Assembly (NCBI RefSeq): GCF_032337135.1
Contig: NZ_JAVXZZ010000003.1
Span: 434,001 to 498,000 of the forward strand
Length of the DNA stretch: 64,000 nucleotides
Source of the DNA: Allorhodoferax sp032337135
GTDB lineage: Bacteria; Pseudomonadota; Gammaproteobacteria; Burkholderiales; Burkholderiaceae_C
Direction: 5' to 3'
The translations under genes were made by a program, and so were the position numbers. Below, piece by piece: positions 55,517-64,000 of the stretch. Position 1 is the stretch's first letter. The number at the start of each line of letters is the position of its first letter. The notes under the pieces were generated by a model. That model was not told the DNA's origin. It saw only the letters and a list, made by a program, of their open reading frames with translations, and did no database searches.

Positions 55517-56941
55517 TTAGCCCGGCAGTTGCAGGGACTTGATCTCGATGAACTCGTGCATGCCGAAGTCGCCCCACTCGCGGCCGTTGCCCGACTGCTT
55601 GTAGCCACCCAGGGGGGCGTCGTAGTTGAAGTCACCGCCATTCACATAGCAGCCACCGGTGCGGATGCGGCGCGCAATCTTCACCGCGTCGGCCACGGAG
55701 CCGGCCCACACGCCCGAGGACAGGCCGTAGATGGAGTCGTTGGCAATGTCCACGGCCTCGTCCAGCGTGCTGTAGGGAATCATGCAGATCACCGGGCCGA
55801 AGATCTCTTCCTGGGCGATGGTCATCTTGTTGTGCACGTCGCGGAAGATGGTAGGGCGCACATAGGCACCACCGGTGATGCCTTCGGGCAGCTCCACGCC
55901 ACCGGTCACCAGCTTGGCGCCTTCGGCCAGGCCCTTCTCGATGTACTTGACCACGGTGTTGCGCTGGCCCATGGAGCTCATGGGGCCCATGTAGGTGGAC
56001 TCGTCGGTGGGGTCGCCCACCTTCAGGCTCTCGGCCACGCGCTTGGCGATGACCACGGCCTCTTCGTAGCGGCTGGCAGGCACCAGCATGCGCGACAGGC
56101 AGATGCAGGTCTGGCCGGAGTTGATCATCACGTCTTCCACACCGAACTTCACAGCGGCTTCCAGCGGCGCGTCTTCGGTGATGATGTAGGGGCTCTTTCC
56201 ACCCAGTTCCAGGCACACACGCTTGACCGTGTCGGCCGACATCTTCTGGATACGCGCACCTGTGGCGGTGGAGCCGGTGAAGGACACCATGTCAGCTTCC
56301 GGGTGGGTGACCATCAGGTCGCCCAGCACGCTGCCCTTGCCGGTAAGCAGGTTGAACACGCCCTTGGGCAGGCCGATGCTCTCGACCACTTCGGCAAAGA
56401 TCAGGCCCTGCAGCGGGGTAATCGACGCTTCCTTGATGACCATGGTGCAACCTGCAGCCAGGGCCGGAGCCACCTTGCCGACCAACTGGTACAGCGGGTA
56501 GTTCCAGGGGGTGATGAAGGAGCACACGCCCACCGGCTCACGCACGATGACCGAGTTGTTGACCTTGGTTTCCTCTTCCATGAAGGCGGCGCGGTCGGCG
56601 AATTTCTTGAACGCCACCACACAGTTCACCTGGATGATGCGTGACTTGGCAATGGGGCAGCCCATGGAAGCGGAGATGGCCTGGGCCATGTCTTCCTTCC
56701 GTGCTTCCATGGCGTGGTAGAGCTTCATGATCCACTCGGCGCGTTCCTTGGCGCTGGTCTGCGACCAGGTCTTGAAGGCTTCGCGGGCGGCGGCAAAGGC
56801 GCGATCCACGTCGGTGGCATCGGCGTTGCAGACCTCGGCAATGGGCTGCTCGGTGGCAGGGTTCACCACGGTGGTGAAACCGGTGCCGTGGGGGGTAACC
56901 CACTCGCCATTGATGAACAGTTTTTCGTATTTCTTGACCAT
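55517..56941 (-). CDS. NAD(P)-dependent aldehyde dehydrogenase family protein
   Basis: The 474-residue enzyme oxidises an aldehyde to the acid. It shows the SITPWNYP-like block (here FITPWNYPL), the nucleotide loop FTGSTATG, the catalytic Glu in LELGGKSP and the nucleophile Cys in NSGQTCICLSR. Substrate not assignable. ATG 56941 (MVKKYEKLFINGEW) is preferred over an in-frame ATG 33 bases upstream because it matches the family start. Confidence 0.93.
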   Translation of the reverse strand: MVKKYEKLFINGEWVTPHGTGFTTVVNPATEQPIAEVCNADATDVDRAFAAAREAFKTWSQTSAKERAEWIMKLYHAMEARKEDMAQAISASMGCPIAKSRIIQVNCVVAFKKFADRAAFMEEETKVNNSVIVREPVGVCSFITPWNYPLYQLVGKVAPALAAGCTMVIKEASITPLQGLIFAEVVESIGLPKGVFNLLTGKGSVLGDLMVTHPEADMVSFTGSTATGARIQKMSADTVKRVCLELGGKSPYIITEDAPLEAAVKFGVEDVMINSGQTCICLSRMLVPASRYEEAVVIAKRVAESLKVGDPTDESTYMGPMSSMGQRNTVVKYIEKGLAEGAKLVTGGVELPEGITGGAYVRPTIFRDVHNKMTIAQEEIFGPVICMIPYSTLDEAVDIANDSIYGLSSGVWAGSVADAVKIARRIRTGGCYVNGGDFNYDAPLGGYKQSGNGREWGDFGMHEFIEIKSLQLPG

Positions 56942-56959
56942 GGTCTGCCTCGTTATGGG

Positions 56960-56975
56960 ATTGAATTGGTTCAAT
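56960..56975. promoter_or_regulatory. Operator-like inverted repeat upstream of the aldehyde dehydrogenase
   Basis: ATTGAA, four bases, TTCAAT forms a perfect inverted repeat 19 bases before the start codon, in a short AT-rich patch. The remainder of the gap to 57114 shows nothing I can support. Confidence 0.4.
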
Positions 56976-57114
56976 TATCCAAACAAAGATGCTTGGTTAA
57001 TGGTGCCACCTGGTTCGCGCGCGGGGGTCCGCTGAGCGGTGTGGGGTCGAATATCCCCAGCATATGCCGCCTGTTGGCCTGATGCGCCCAAACAGCATGG
57101 GGTCAGGGCGGCAC

Positions 57115-58197
57115 TCAGAAGCGGACTTGGCGTTGGGGGGGGATCGCCGCCGCGTCGCTGTGCTCCTGGTATTGCTCGCGGATGGCCAGCATGTCCGGCA
57201 AGGCCTTTTGGAATGCCTGCAGGAGATCCGGATCGAAGTGGCTGCCAGCCCCTTCCATGATGGTGGCTACCGCGCGCTCGATGGGCCAGGCCTGCTTGTA
57301 GGGACGGGCCGACGTCAGTGCGTCGAACACATCGGCCAGGGCCACGATATGCCCTTCCCGGGGGATTTCCCGGCCCCTGAGCCCTTGCGGGTAGCCGCTG
57401 CCATCCCATTTCTCGTGGTGTGTCAGGGCCACGGTACGGGCGATCTGCAGCAGCTCGTCGGGGTGGTCGCCCAGGATTTCCGCGCCAATGGCGGCATGCT
57501 GTTGCATCAGGCGCCATTCCTCCGTGTCGAGCCGGCCGGGCTTGAGCAGCACATAGTCAGGCACGCCGATCTTGCCGATGTCGTGCATGGGGGCAGCCAG
57601 GAACAGCAGCTCGGCCTGCCGGGCATCCAGCCCGGCCGCCAAGGCAATGAGCCGGGAAAAGTGCGACATGCGAATCACATGGCGGCCGGTTTCGTTGTCG
57701 CGGAATTCAGCCGCTCTGCCCAGACGGCGGATGATCTCGAGCCGCGTCGCCTGCAATTCCCGGGTTCGGACGTCCACACGGCGCTCCAGGTCACGCGTCT
57801 GGTCGTACAGGGCCAGGTGGGTGCGCACCCGGGCCAGCACCACCGACGGCCGGAATGGTTTGGTGATGTAGTCCTCGGCCCCCAGGCTCAGGCCTTTTTC
57901 CTCGTCTTCCTGGGTTTCCATGGAAGTGACGAACATGATGGGAATGTTGCGCCGGTGCGGCAGTGCCTTGATGCGCCGACATACCTCGTAGCCATCGAGG
58001 TCCGGCATCATCACGTCCAGCAGGATCAGGTCGGGGGGGGTGTCCGACTCCACGATCTTGAGCGCCCGCTCGCCCCCGGTCGCAACACGGACTTTGTAGT
58101 GCGGAGCCAGGATGGCGCGCAGCAGGTCGATGTTCTCCGGCATGTCATCGACGATGAGCATGGTGTAGGAGGGCGGCTGCGTCTCGTAGTCGTTCAT
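57115..58197 (-). CDS. RpfG-like response regulator: receiver plus HD-GYP c-di-GMP phosphodiesterase
   Basis: The 360-residue protein has a receiver domain (about 12-130, phosphoacceptor D61 in LILLDVMMPD) followed by an HD-GYP domain with H205/D206 in HDIGKIG and GYP at 268-270 (DGSGYPQGLRG). Both halves look active. Its ATG overlaps the upstream hybrid kinase stop by four bases (ATGA), so the pair is a cognate two-component system that lowers cyclic di-GMP when activated. This matches the RpfC/RpfG layout. Confidence 0.94.
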   Translation of the reverse strand: MNDYETQPPSYTMLIVDDMPENIDLLRAILAPHYKVRVATGGERALKIVESDTPPDLILLDVMMPDLDGYEVCRRIKALPHRRNIPIMFVTSMETQEDEEKGLSLGAEDYITKPFRPSVVLARVRTHLALYDQTRDLERRVDVRTRELQATRLEIIRRLGRAAEFRDNETGRHVIRMSHFSRLIALAAGLDARQAELLFLAAPMHDIGKIGVPDYVLLKPGRLDTEEWRLMQQHAAIGAEILGDHPDELLQIARTVALTHHEKWDGSGYPQGLRGREIPREGHIVALADVFDALTSARPYKQAWPIERAVATIMEGAGSHFDPDLLQAFQKALPDMLAIREQYQEHSDAAAIPPQRQVRF

Positions 58198-61100
58198 GGT
58201 GGGGGTGATTTCGTTCCCAAGGCCAGGCGCAGGCTCTCGAGGGCGGCCTGGGCGGAATCGAAGTCGTATCGGCGCACCTGCTGCGCAATGCGTTGCCAGC
58301 AGACCTGCAACTCTGTGGGTAGGCGCGACATGGCGCTGTCCAGGTCCGCCACCAGCGTGTCGGCATCGGCGTCATCGTTCTGCAGCGCGTCGTGCAAGCG
58401 TTCCATCGCCACCACCAGGGGAAGACGCTCTTCGGCAGGCATGTCCTCCAGTGTGGCATAAGCCATCGGGTTGGAGGTGCTTGAGGCTTCGCCCAGGGCA
58501 GGACGCAGGGCTTCGAGCAGCTGCTGCATATCCAGCGTGAGTTGCAGGATCTCTGGGTCTCCGGCCTGGATGGGCGTGGGCATGGCGAGGCAGGACTCGG
58601 CCTGGCGTGCCGATGATTCGAGCGCGGACGCGCCAAGGTTGGCGGCCAGTCCCTTGACCGAATGGGCAAACCGACGTGCCTCGGCTTGTTGTCCTTGGTT
58701 CAGCATCCGGTGCAGCGGCTCAGCCCCTTGGCTGTAGGCGTCGACGAAGCGGCTGGCCAGCTTGTGGTAGTGCCCCCAATGGCCGCCCAGGCGTGACAGC
58801 GCTGTCGCAGTATCGAGCAGGGTGATGCCCTCGAAAGCCGCTGCCATGGGGTGAATCCCCGGTTCCGGGGGCGGTTCCTGTGTGGCCGCATGCGCTGCGC
58901 GCTGCGGCGCATCGGTTTCCGGGGCGATCCAGCGCGCCAGGCTGCTGAGCAGTTGGTGCACATCGATGGGCTTCGAGATGTGGTCGTTCATGCCCACTGC
59001 GAGGCACTTCTCCCGGTCACCTGCCATGGCGTTGGCGGTCATGGCCAGAATCGGCAGGGAGGCCCCCTGGGGCAGCGCCCGTATGCGCCGCGTAGCCTCG
59101 AACCCGTCCATCACGGGCATTTGCCAGTCCATCAGTACGGCATCGAAAGTCTCGGCCTGCACCCGCTCCACGGCCTGCAACCCGTCGGCAGCCACCGTGA
59201 CAATCATGCCGAGCTCCTGCAAGATGTCGACCGCAAGCTCCTGGTTGACCTCGTTGTCCTCGACCAGCAGGACGCGCTTGCCCGACAGGTGGTGGAAACG
59301 CTGCTCGTTCTGCTGCGTCCAGGCCGACAGCAACTGGCGCTGGCCGCCACCGGACAGCGTCTGCACAATCGCATCGACCAATGCAGAAGGGTTGACCGGT
59401 TTTTCCAGGATGCCGTCAATGCGCACTCCCTGGGCCTCCTGCAGCAGGTCGTCGCGGCTGTAGGCGGTGACCATGATCGTGGCCAGTGTCTCCGAGATCG
59501 ACTCGTCGGATTGGATGCGGCGCAGGGCGTCTATCCCGTTGATGTCGGGCATCTGCCAATCCATGAGCACAACGTGAAAGGGGCGTGCGGCCTGCTGCGC
59601 TGCACTGAGCAATTGAAACGCTGCGGGTGCACTCGCGGCCGTGTGGGCTTCCATGTGCACCGATTCGAGGATGCTGCGCATGATCTCGCGTGCACTGCTG
59701 TTGTCGTCCACCACCAGCACCCGCTTGCCACGCAGGTTAACGGCCTGGGCCAGCGGCGCGCGCTCAGTGCCGTCTTGCAGACCGACAATGGCCGTGAAGC
59801 TGAAACAGCTTCCCTTGCCGGGTGCGCTGTCCACCCAGATGCGCCCGCCCATCAGCGAGACGAGTTTCTTGCAGATGGTCAGCCCCAGGCCTGTGCCTCC
59901 GAATTGCCGTGTGGTCGAGGAGTCCGCCTGCGTGAATGCAGTGAATAGCCGGTCGATCTGCATTTGCGACAGGCCGATGCCGGTGTCGCTGACCTCGAAC
60001 AGCAACTCGGCCGATTCCGCGCTGCGGCTGCGGCAGCGCACGTGCACCCGTACCTCGCCGGCCGGAGTGAACTTGATGGCGTTGTTGACCAGGTTGAGCA
60101 ACACTTGCCCGAGCCGGAACTCATCAGTAACCAGGTCGCTGGGAACGTCCGGGTCCAGGTCGAACAGCAGCTCCAGGCCCTTTTCCTGTGCCTTGAGCAT
60201 GGTCATGGATGACAGGTTGCTCAATACCGAATTGAGCGAACACGCTCTCGACTCCAGGCTGAGCTTGCCCGCTTCGATCTTCGAGAAGTCCAGGATGTCA
60301 TTGATCAGGTGCAGCAAGCTGTTGCCGGCCTGCTGCACCTTTTCGATGTAGTTGCGTTGCTTGGGGCTCAGTTCCGTGCGCAAGGCCAGGCCGGACATGC
60401 CAATGATGGCATTCATGGGGGTACGGATCTCGTGGCTCATGTTGGCCAGGAACTCGCTCTTGGCCTGGCTGGCCTGCTCCGCCGCCTGGCGCGCTGCCAG
60501 CGACTGGGCCTGACTGCTTTGCAGGCTTTGGCTCATGGAGCCCAAGGCTTCGAGAAGTTGCCCGGTTTCATCGGGGGGTTGCCGTGCTGGGCGAAAACTC
60601 AGGTCACCCTGCGCCACCTGCTTGGCGATCTCCACGGCCCGGGTCAGCGGGCGACTGATGCTGACGCGGATCAGGTTGGCAATGCCTACGCACAGCAGCA
60701 AAGCCAGCAGGAGGATACCGAACAACCAGGCTTGATTGATCCGCACCTGCTGGTCGGCCCAGGCCTTGTAGCGCCGTTCGTTTTCCTGGGCCAGGGCGAC
60801 CAGTTCGGTGACGGCAACGCGATGGAGTTCGAATTCCCGCGTCATTTCAGCCTGAGCCTGCGCCATGGAGGATCGATTCTGCTGGCGGATCGCTGGAAGC
60901 AGCCGGTTCCAGAACAGGGCGTAGAAACGTGCGGCATGTTCGTCGAGCGCGCCCGACAGTTGGGCTTGCAGTTCGGCGCTCAGGGTTTGCTGGGTCCACG
61001 CGTGGTGGCTTTGTCGGTAAGCCTGTTCGAGCGCGTGGAGGCGGTCGACATAGCCTTCACGCTCCACTGCTTCTGTCGCGGCAAGTACCTGCATGGCTAC

Positions 61101-61310
61101 CAGGTAGGACTCCACGATGTAGAGAGGCGGTGGCAGCACGTCCGAGACCAGGTCCTGGTTTTTCTCGAACAGCGTGAACACCGGGCCACCGACCCGAATT
61201 TCCTCCAGTACGCGAAAGCTCAGGTAACCGTAGCTCGCGAAGCCAAGCGCCACCACCACGATCAGCAGTCGCAGGCGGGAAGCTAGTTTGAATTGGCGTA
61301 GTAATTCCAT
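58194..61310 (-). CDS. Hybrid sensor histidine kinase with two receivers and an HPt domain
   Basis: The 1038-residue kinase has helices near residues 14-34 and 212-235 flanking a periplasmic helical sensor, then HAMP, HisKA (FLANMSHEIRTPMNA), HATPase (NLVNNAIKF and GTGLGLTI), receiver 1 (RVLVVDDNSS, LMDWQMPDING), receiver 2 (RVLLVEDNEV, LMDWQMPVMDG) and a C-terminal HPt (RFAHSVKGLAANLGA). This is a complete phosphorelay whose HPt likely feeds the overlapping RpfG-like regulator. The frame is open upstream to 61463, but that stretch overlaps the next gene, so ATG 61310 is used. Confidence 0.94.
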   Translation of the reverse strand: MELLRQFKLASRLRLLIVVVALGFASYGYLSFRVLEEIRVGGPVFTLFEKNQDLVSDVLPPPLYIVESYLVAMQVLAATEAVEREGYVDRLHALEQAYRQSHHAWTQQTLSAELQAQLSGALDEHAARFYALFWNRLLPAIRQQNRSSMAQAQAEMTREFELHRVAVTELVALAQENERRYKAWADQQVRINQAWLFGILLLALLLCVGIANLIRVSISRPLTRAVEIAKQVAQGDLSFRPARQPPDETGQLLEALGSMSQSLQSSQAQSLAARQAAEQASQAKSEFLANMSHEIRTPMNAIIGMSGLALRTELSPKQRNYIEKVQQAGNSLLHLINDILDFSKIEAGKLSLESRACSLNSVLSNLSSMTMLKAQEKGLELLFDLDPDVPSDLVTDEFRLGQVLLNLVNNAIKFTPAGEVRVHVRCRSRSAESAELLFEVSDTGIGLSQMQIDRLFTAFTQADSSTTRQFGGTGLGLTICKKLVSLMGGRIWVDSAPGKGSCFSFTAIVGLQDGTERAPLAQAVNLRGKRVLVVDDNSSAREIMRSILESVHMEAHTAASAPAAFQLLSAAQQAARPFHVVLMDWQMPDINGIDALRRIQSDESISETLATIMVTAYSRDDLLQEAQGVRIDGILEKPVNPSALVDAIVQTLSGGGQRQLLSAWTQQNEQRFHHLSGKRVLLVEDNEVNQELAVDILQELGMIVTVAADGLQAVERVQAETFDAVLMDWQMPVMDGFEATRRIRALPQGASLPILAMTANAMAGDREKCLAVGMNDHISKPIDVHQLLSSLARWIAPETDAPQRAAHAATQEPPPEPGIHPMAAAFEGITLLDTATALSRLGGHWGHYHKLASRFVDAYSQGAEPLHRMLNQGQQAEARRFAHSVKGLAANLGASALESSARQAESCLAMPTPIQAGDPEILQLTLDMQQLLEALRPALGEASSTSNPMAYATLEDMPAEERLPLVVAMERLHDALQNDDADADTLVADLDSAMSRLPTELQVCWQRIAQQVRRYDFDSAQAALESLRLALGTKSPPP

Positions 61311-61365
61311 GGGGAACCTAATACACAGGAATATAGCCAGCGCAGTTGCCCGCAGTGCTGCGTAT

Positions 61366-62169
61366 TTACCCGCGCCCTGGGTCTCGGATCCATCCCAACC
61401 CGCTGCTGGTGCCTCCGACCACTGCACCGCGCGCTGGGCGGTATTCGCAGCCGATCCAGCCATCCCATCCCAGCTTGTCGATCAACTGGAAGAGGTAGGG
61501 GTAGTGCACCTCGCCCACATCCGGCTCATGCCGCTCGGGCACGCCGGCAATCTGGATGTGGCCGACATGGGCCGTGGGCAGGTACTGGCGCAGGCGGGTC
61601 GCGAGGTCGCCTTCCATGATTTGGCAGTGGTACAGGTCCAACTGCACTTGCACATTGGGCTCACCGATCTCGGCCAGCAATGCATGGGCATCTGCCTGCA
61701 GGTTCAGGAAGTAGCCCGGCATGTCACGGGTGTTGATGGGTTCGATCATCACCACTACGCCCTGCGCCGCCGCCATGCGGGCCGCCCGGCGCAGATTGGC
61801 GACATAGGTGGACCGAACTGCGGCGGCGCTTTGCCCGGCCGGCACGATGCCGGCCATCACGTGGATGCGCGGGCACTTCAGTGCCGCGGCATAGTCCAAC
61901 GCCTGCTCCATGCCATCCGCGAACTCCGCCTCGCGCCCGGGAACGCAGGCCAGGCCGCGCTCGCCCGCGGCCCAATCGCCGGGCGGAGCATTGAACAGCA
62001 CCTGCTGCAGACCATGGGCTTCCAGTTGCTCTGCAATGTCGCCCGCCGCATAGTCGTAGGGAAACAGGTACTCCACGCCCGCAAAGCCGTCGGTCGCCGC
62101 GGCCCCAAAGCGTTGCAGAAACGGCAGCTCGGTGTAGAGCATGGAGAGGTTGGCGGCGAAACGGGGCAT
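61366..62169 (-). CDS. hyi: Hydroxypyruvate isomerase family protein
   Basis: The 267-residue TIM-barrel enzyme interconverts hydroxypyruvate and tartronate semialdehyde, or acts on a 2-oxo-tetronate in OtnI relatives. Marks: MPRFAANLSMLYTELPFL start, EPINTRDMPGYFL with the catalytic Glu, QLDLYHCQ, GHIQIAGVPERHEP and the final GCEYRP Glu. The open frame extends upstream into the sulfatase 3' end, but ATG 62169 matches the family start. It is 35 bases downstream of the sulfatase gene, possibly co-transcribed. Confidence 0.93.
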   Translation of the reverse strand: MPRFAANLSMLYTELPFLQRFGAAATDGFAGVEYLFPYDYAAGDIAEQLEAHGLQQVLFNAPPGDWAAGERGLACVPGREAEFADGMEQALDYAAALKCPRIHVMAGIVPAGQSAAAVRSTYVANLRRAARMAAAQGVVVMIEPINTRDMPGYFLNLQADAHALLAEIGEPNVQVQLDLYHCQIMEGDLATRLRQYLPTAHVGHIQIAGVPERHEPDVGEVHYPYLFQLIDKLGWDGWIGCEYRPARGAVVGGTSSGLGWIRDPGRG

Positions 62170-62204
62170 GGCGGGGGTGTCGTGGGCGGCTTTGGTTCCA
62201 AGGA

Positions 62205-64000
62205 TTATTGCGCCGCGCGGCGGCTTCGCCGCCAAAGGTAGACCACCAGGGCCACAAGGGCAGCCAGGGCCGCACCCGTCAGGGCCAGAACCCCCGCCAT
62301 CTGTTGCACCAGGATCGGCCAATTGTTCTTGAGCAACTGGCGCAGCGGGTCGTAGCCGGGTGCCGGTTTGACCACGCCGTTGTCGGCCAGGTAGCGCTCG
62401 TACAGGGCCTGCATTTTCTGGACGCGTTCGGGCTCGGCGCCTGCGAGGTCGTACGATTCAGTGGGGTCCTGGCGCAGGTGGTAGAGGTGCCACTGGCCGT
62501 CGCCGTTGGGTGGGCCGGTGCGGGTGATCTTGTAGTCGCCCTGGAACAGCGTATCGGCGCCAGTGCCTTCAAACCCCACGCTGTAGTCCGGTCCGTGGAT
62601 GGACTTGGTGCGCCCTTCCAGGTAGGGGAGCATGCTGGTGCCGGTGGGGCGCAGCAGCGGCTGGCCCCGGTAGGTATCACCGGGCAGGGCGATCCCGGCC
62701 AGGTCGAGCACGGTGGGCAGGAAGTCGGTGGCGTAGGCAAAGCTGTCTGCGGTGGTGCCCACTGGCAGGCGCTTGGGGTAGCTCATGATGAAGGGTACCC
62801 GCATGCCGCCTTCGAAGGATGTGCCCTTGAAGCTCTGAAACGGCGTGTTGGACACCTGGGCCCAGTCCTGCCCGTAGTGCACATAGCTTCCGCGCTGGCC
62901 CAGGGTTTCAATGCCGAGGGCGTAGTTGGCGCGGTACCACAGGCGAAATGGCAGGTTCAGGCTGTTGAGTTCGTAGGCGTCGGCACCGTTGTCCGACATC
63001 ACGACGAAGGCCGTGTTATCGAGTTGGCCAGTGTTCTTCAGGTGTTCGCGCAGGCGGCCAATGTGCTGGTCGGCGTTGTCGAGCATGGCCGCAAACACCG
63101 ACATCTTCTTGGCATACAGATTCTGTTCCGCAGGGCTCAGGCTGCTCCATGGCCTGCTGTTGTAGGCGTGGGGCAAGCGCAGGCCCGCGGGTACCAGCCC
63201 CATACGCACCTGGCGCTGGTAGCGCTCTGAGCGCAATGCATCCCAGCCCGCTGCGTAGCGGTCCTTGTACTTGGCGATGTCGACGTCGGGTGCCTGCAAC
63301 GGTGAGTGCACGGCCTGCAAGGCCAGCGTGGCGAAGAAGGGTTTGTTCTGCGAACGGCCTTCGTCGATGTACTGGATGAGTCGGTCTAGGTAATGGCGGG
63401 ACGAAAAGAAGTTGGCCGGAAGCTGGGCACGCTTGCCGTCCTCCCACCACACGGCTTCCAGGTTGAGCGGTGCGTAGACCTTGGCTTCGAAATTGTCGGC
63501 GCCGGTTTGCTCCAGCGCGATGTAGCGGTCCCAGCCCCTGGCACCCGGTGCGCGCTCCAGTCCGTTGCCCAGGTTCCACTTCCCCGCGAAGTAGGTGGCA
63601 TAGCCGCCGTCGCGAAGCAAGGTCCCCAGGCTGTGGACGCGGTCGCTGAGGTAGCCCTCGTAACCCGGTTTGCCGCGCTGGTTGTCCGCCTTGACGACCT
63701 GCAGCGTACCGGCCCCTGCACGGTGGTGGTCCACGCCGCTGTGCAGCATGGCGCGGGAGGACTCGCAGGTGGATGCCGTGTGGAAGTTGGTGAACCGCAC
63801 CCCATCCTTGGCCAATTGGTCAATGTGCGGTGTCTGGATCTCGCCGCCGTAGGCGCCCAGGTCGCTGAAGCCAGCATCGTCCAGCAGGATGAACACGATG
63901 TTCGGGCGTGCAGGCGTGGCTGCCGCAGCGCAATACGGGCCGCTGCACGCCAGCATGGCCATGGCCAAGTAGCCTGTCCAGCGGGGCCAGATCCAAAAAC
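62205..64000 (-). CDS. Sulfatase with C-terminal membrane anchor (5' end probably outside window)
   Basis: At least 587 residues of a type I sulfatase (alkaline phosphatase superfamily). The metal-site start is NIVFILLDDAGFSDLGAYGG, and the formylglycine motif is CESSRAMLHSG, a Cys-type C-x-S-x-R that needs formylglycine-generating enzyme. A predicted membrane helix (about 555-580 from TTG 63968) followed by RRSRR ends the protein. The frame stays open to base 64000 and reads like a signal peptide (WPRWTGYLAMAMLACSGPYC), so the true start is likely beyond the edge. The substrate sulfate ester is unknown. Confidence 0.9.
   Translation of the reverse strand, partial: FWIWPRWTGYLAMAMLACSGPYCAAAATPARPNIVFILLDDAGFSDLGAYGGEIQTPHIDQLAKDGVRFTNFHTASTCESSRAMLHSGVDHHRAGAGTLQVVKADNQRGKPGYEGYLSDRVHSLGTLLRDGGYATYFAGKWNLGNGLERAPGARGWDRYIALEQTGADNFEAKVYAPLNLEAVWWEDGKRAQLPANFFSSRHYLDRLIQYIDEGRSQNKPFFATLALQAVHSPLQAPDVDIAKYKDRYAAGWDALRSERYQRQVRMGLVPAGLRLPHAYNSRPWSSLSPAEQNLYAKKMSVFAAMLDNADQHIGRLREHLKNTGQLDNTAFVVMSDNGADAYELNSLNLPFRLWYRANYALGIETLGQRGSYVHYGQDWAQVSNTPFQSFKGTSFEGGMRVPFIMSYPKRLPVGTTADSFAYATDFLPTVLDLAGIALPGDTYRGQPLLRPTGTSMLPYLEGRTKSIHGPDYSVGFEGTGADTLFQGDYKITRTGPPNGDGQWHLYHLRQDPTESYDLAGAEPERVQKMQALYERYLADNGVVKPAPGYDPLRQLLKNNWPILVQQMAGVLALTGAALAALVALVVYLWRRSRRAAQ

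Overview
The window reads as an ordinary chromosomal segment of a high-GC betaproteobacterium. The best fit is the family Comamonadaceae (Acidovorax/Rhodoferax/Hydrogenophaga relatives). The case rests on the gene content (cbb3 oxidase, FNR and hemN block; propionyl-CoA/methylmalonyl-CoA block; intracellular PHB depolymerase; solo RnfB), on protein sequences typical of Burkholderiales, and on a dispersed short repeat that I recall from this family but could not check. I saw no transposase, phage gene, CRISPR array, rRNA or tRNA. Genes are densely packed on both strands and the window cuts a gene at each end (ilvC on the left, a sulfatase on the right).

Layout. 1-9.6 kb: end of ilvC, an HD-GYP protein, a PaaX-type regulator translationally coupled to an AidB-like acyl-CoA dehydrogenase, a 0.5 kb non-coding stretch holding a long inverted repeat, rlmD, a lipoprotein, a Bax-inhibitor-like protein, a GlcG-like protein and a D-2-hydroxyacid dehydrogenase. 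9.6-19.2 kb: a microaerobic respiration block (usp, ccoI, ccoS, ccoNOQP, a short FixH-like protein, fnr, hemN, a TauE/SafE-like protein) with FNR-type boxes in front of usp/ccoI, ccoN and fnr/hemN. 19.2-21.2 kb: dusA and a DMT exporter. 21.2-29.4 kb: a GntR regulator divergent from methylmalonyl-CoA mutase, MeaB, both propionyl-CoA carboxylase subunits and a VOC/epimerase-like protein, together the propionate-to-succinyl-CoA route. 29.5-37.2 kb: a chemoreceptor with a C-terminal Cache domain, solo RnfB, a PHB depolymerase with a histone-like tail, and several exported proteins of uncertain role.

37.2-42 kb: a three-gene operon of an alkyl-DHAP-synthase-like flavoprotein, a GlpD-like dehydrogenase and an FGGY kinase. 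42.2-53.7 kb: signalling and regulation (exported DJ-1 protein divergent from a GlxA regulator, GGDEF-EAL protein, periplasmic sulfite-oxidase-fold protein with a sensor kinase, AraC and Crp-type regulators, an unknown exported protein), then 3-hydroxyacyl-CoA dehydrogenase. 53.8-64 kb: a sodium/solute symporter, an aldehyde dehydrogenase, an RpfG-like HD-GYP response regulator coupled to a large hybrid kinase, hydroxypyruvate isomerase and a membrane-anchored sulfatase.

The most interesting non-genic signals are (i) a dispersed element of about 65 nt, built on a 17-nt hairpin, present in at least eight copies, mostly just after or across stop codons and mostly in the orientation of the gene it follows; and (ii) a long inverted repeat upstream of rlmD whose two arms carry a hairpin with the same loop but different, mutually compensating stems.
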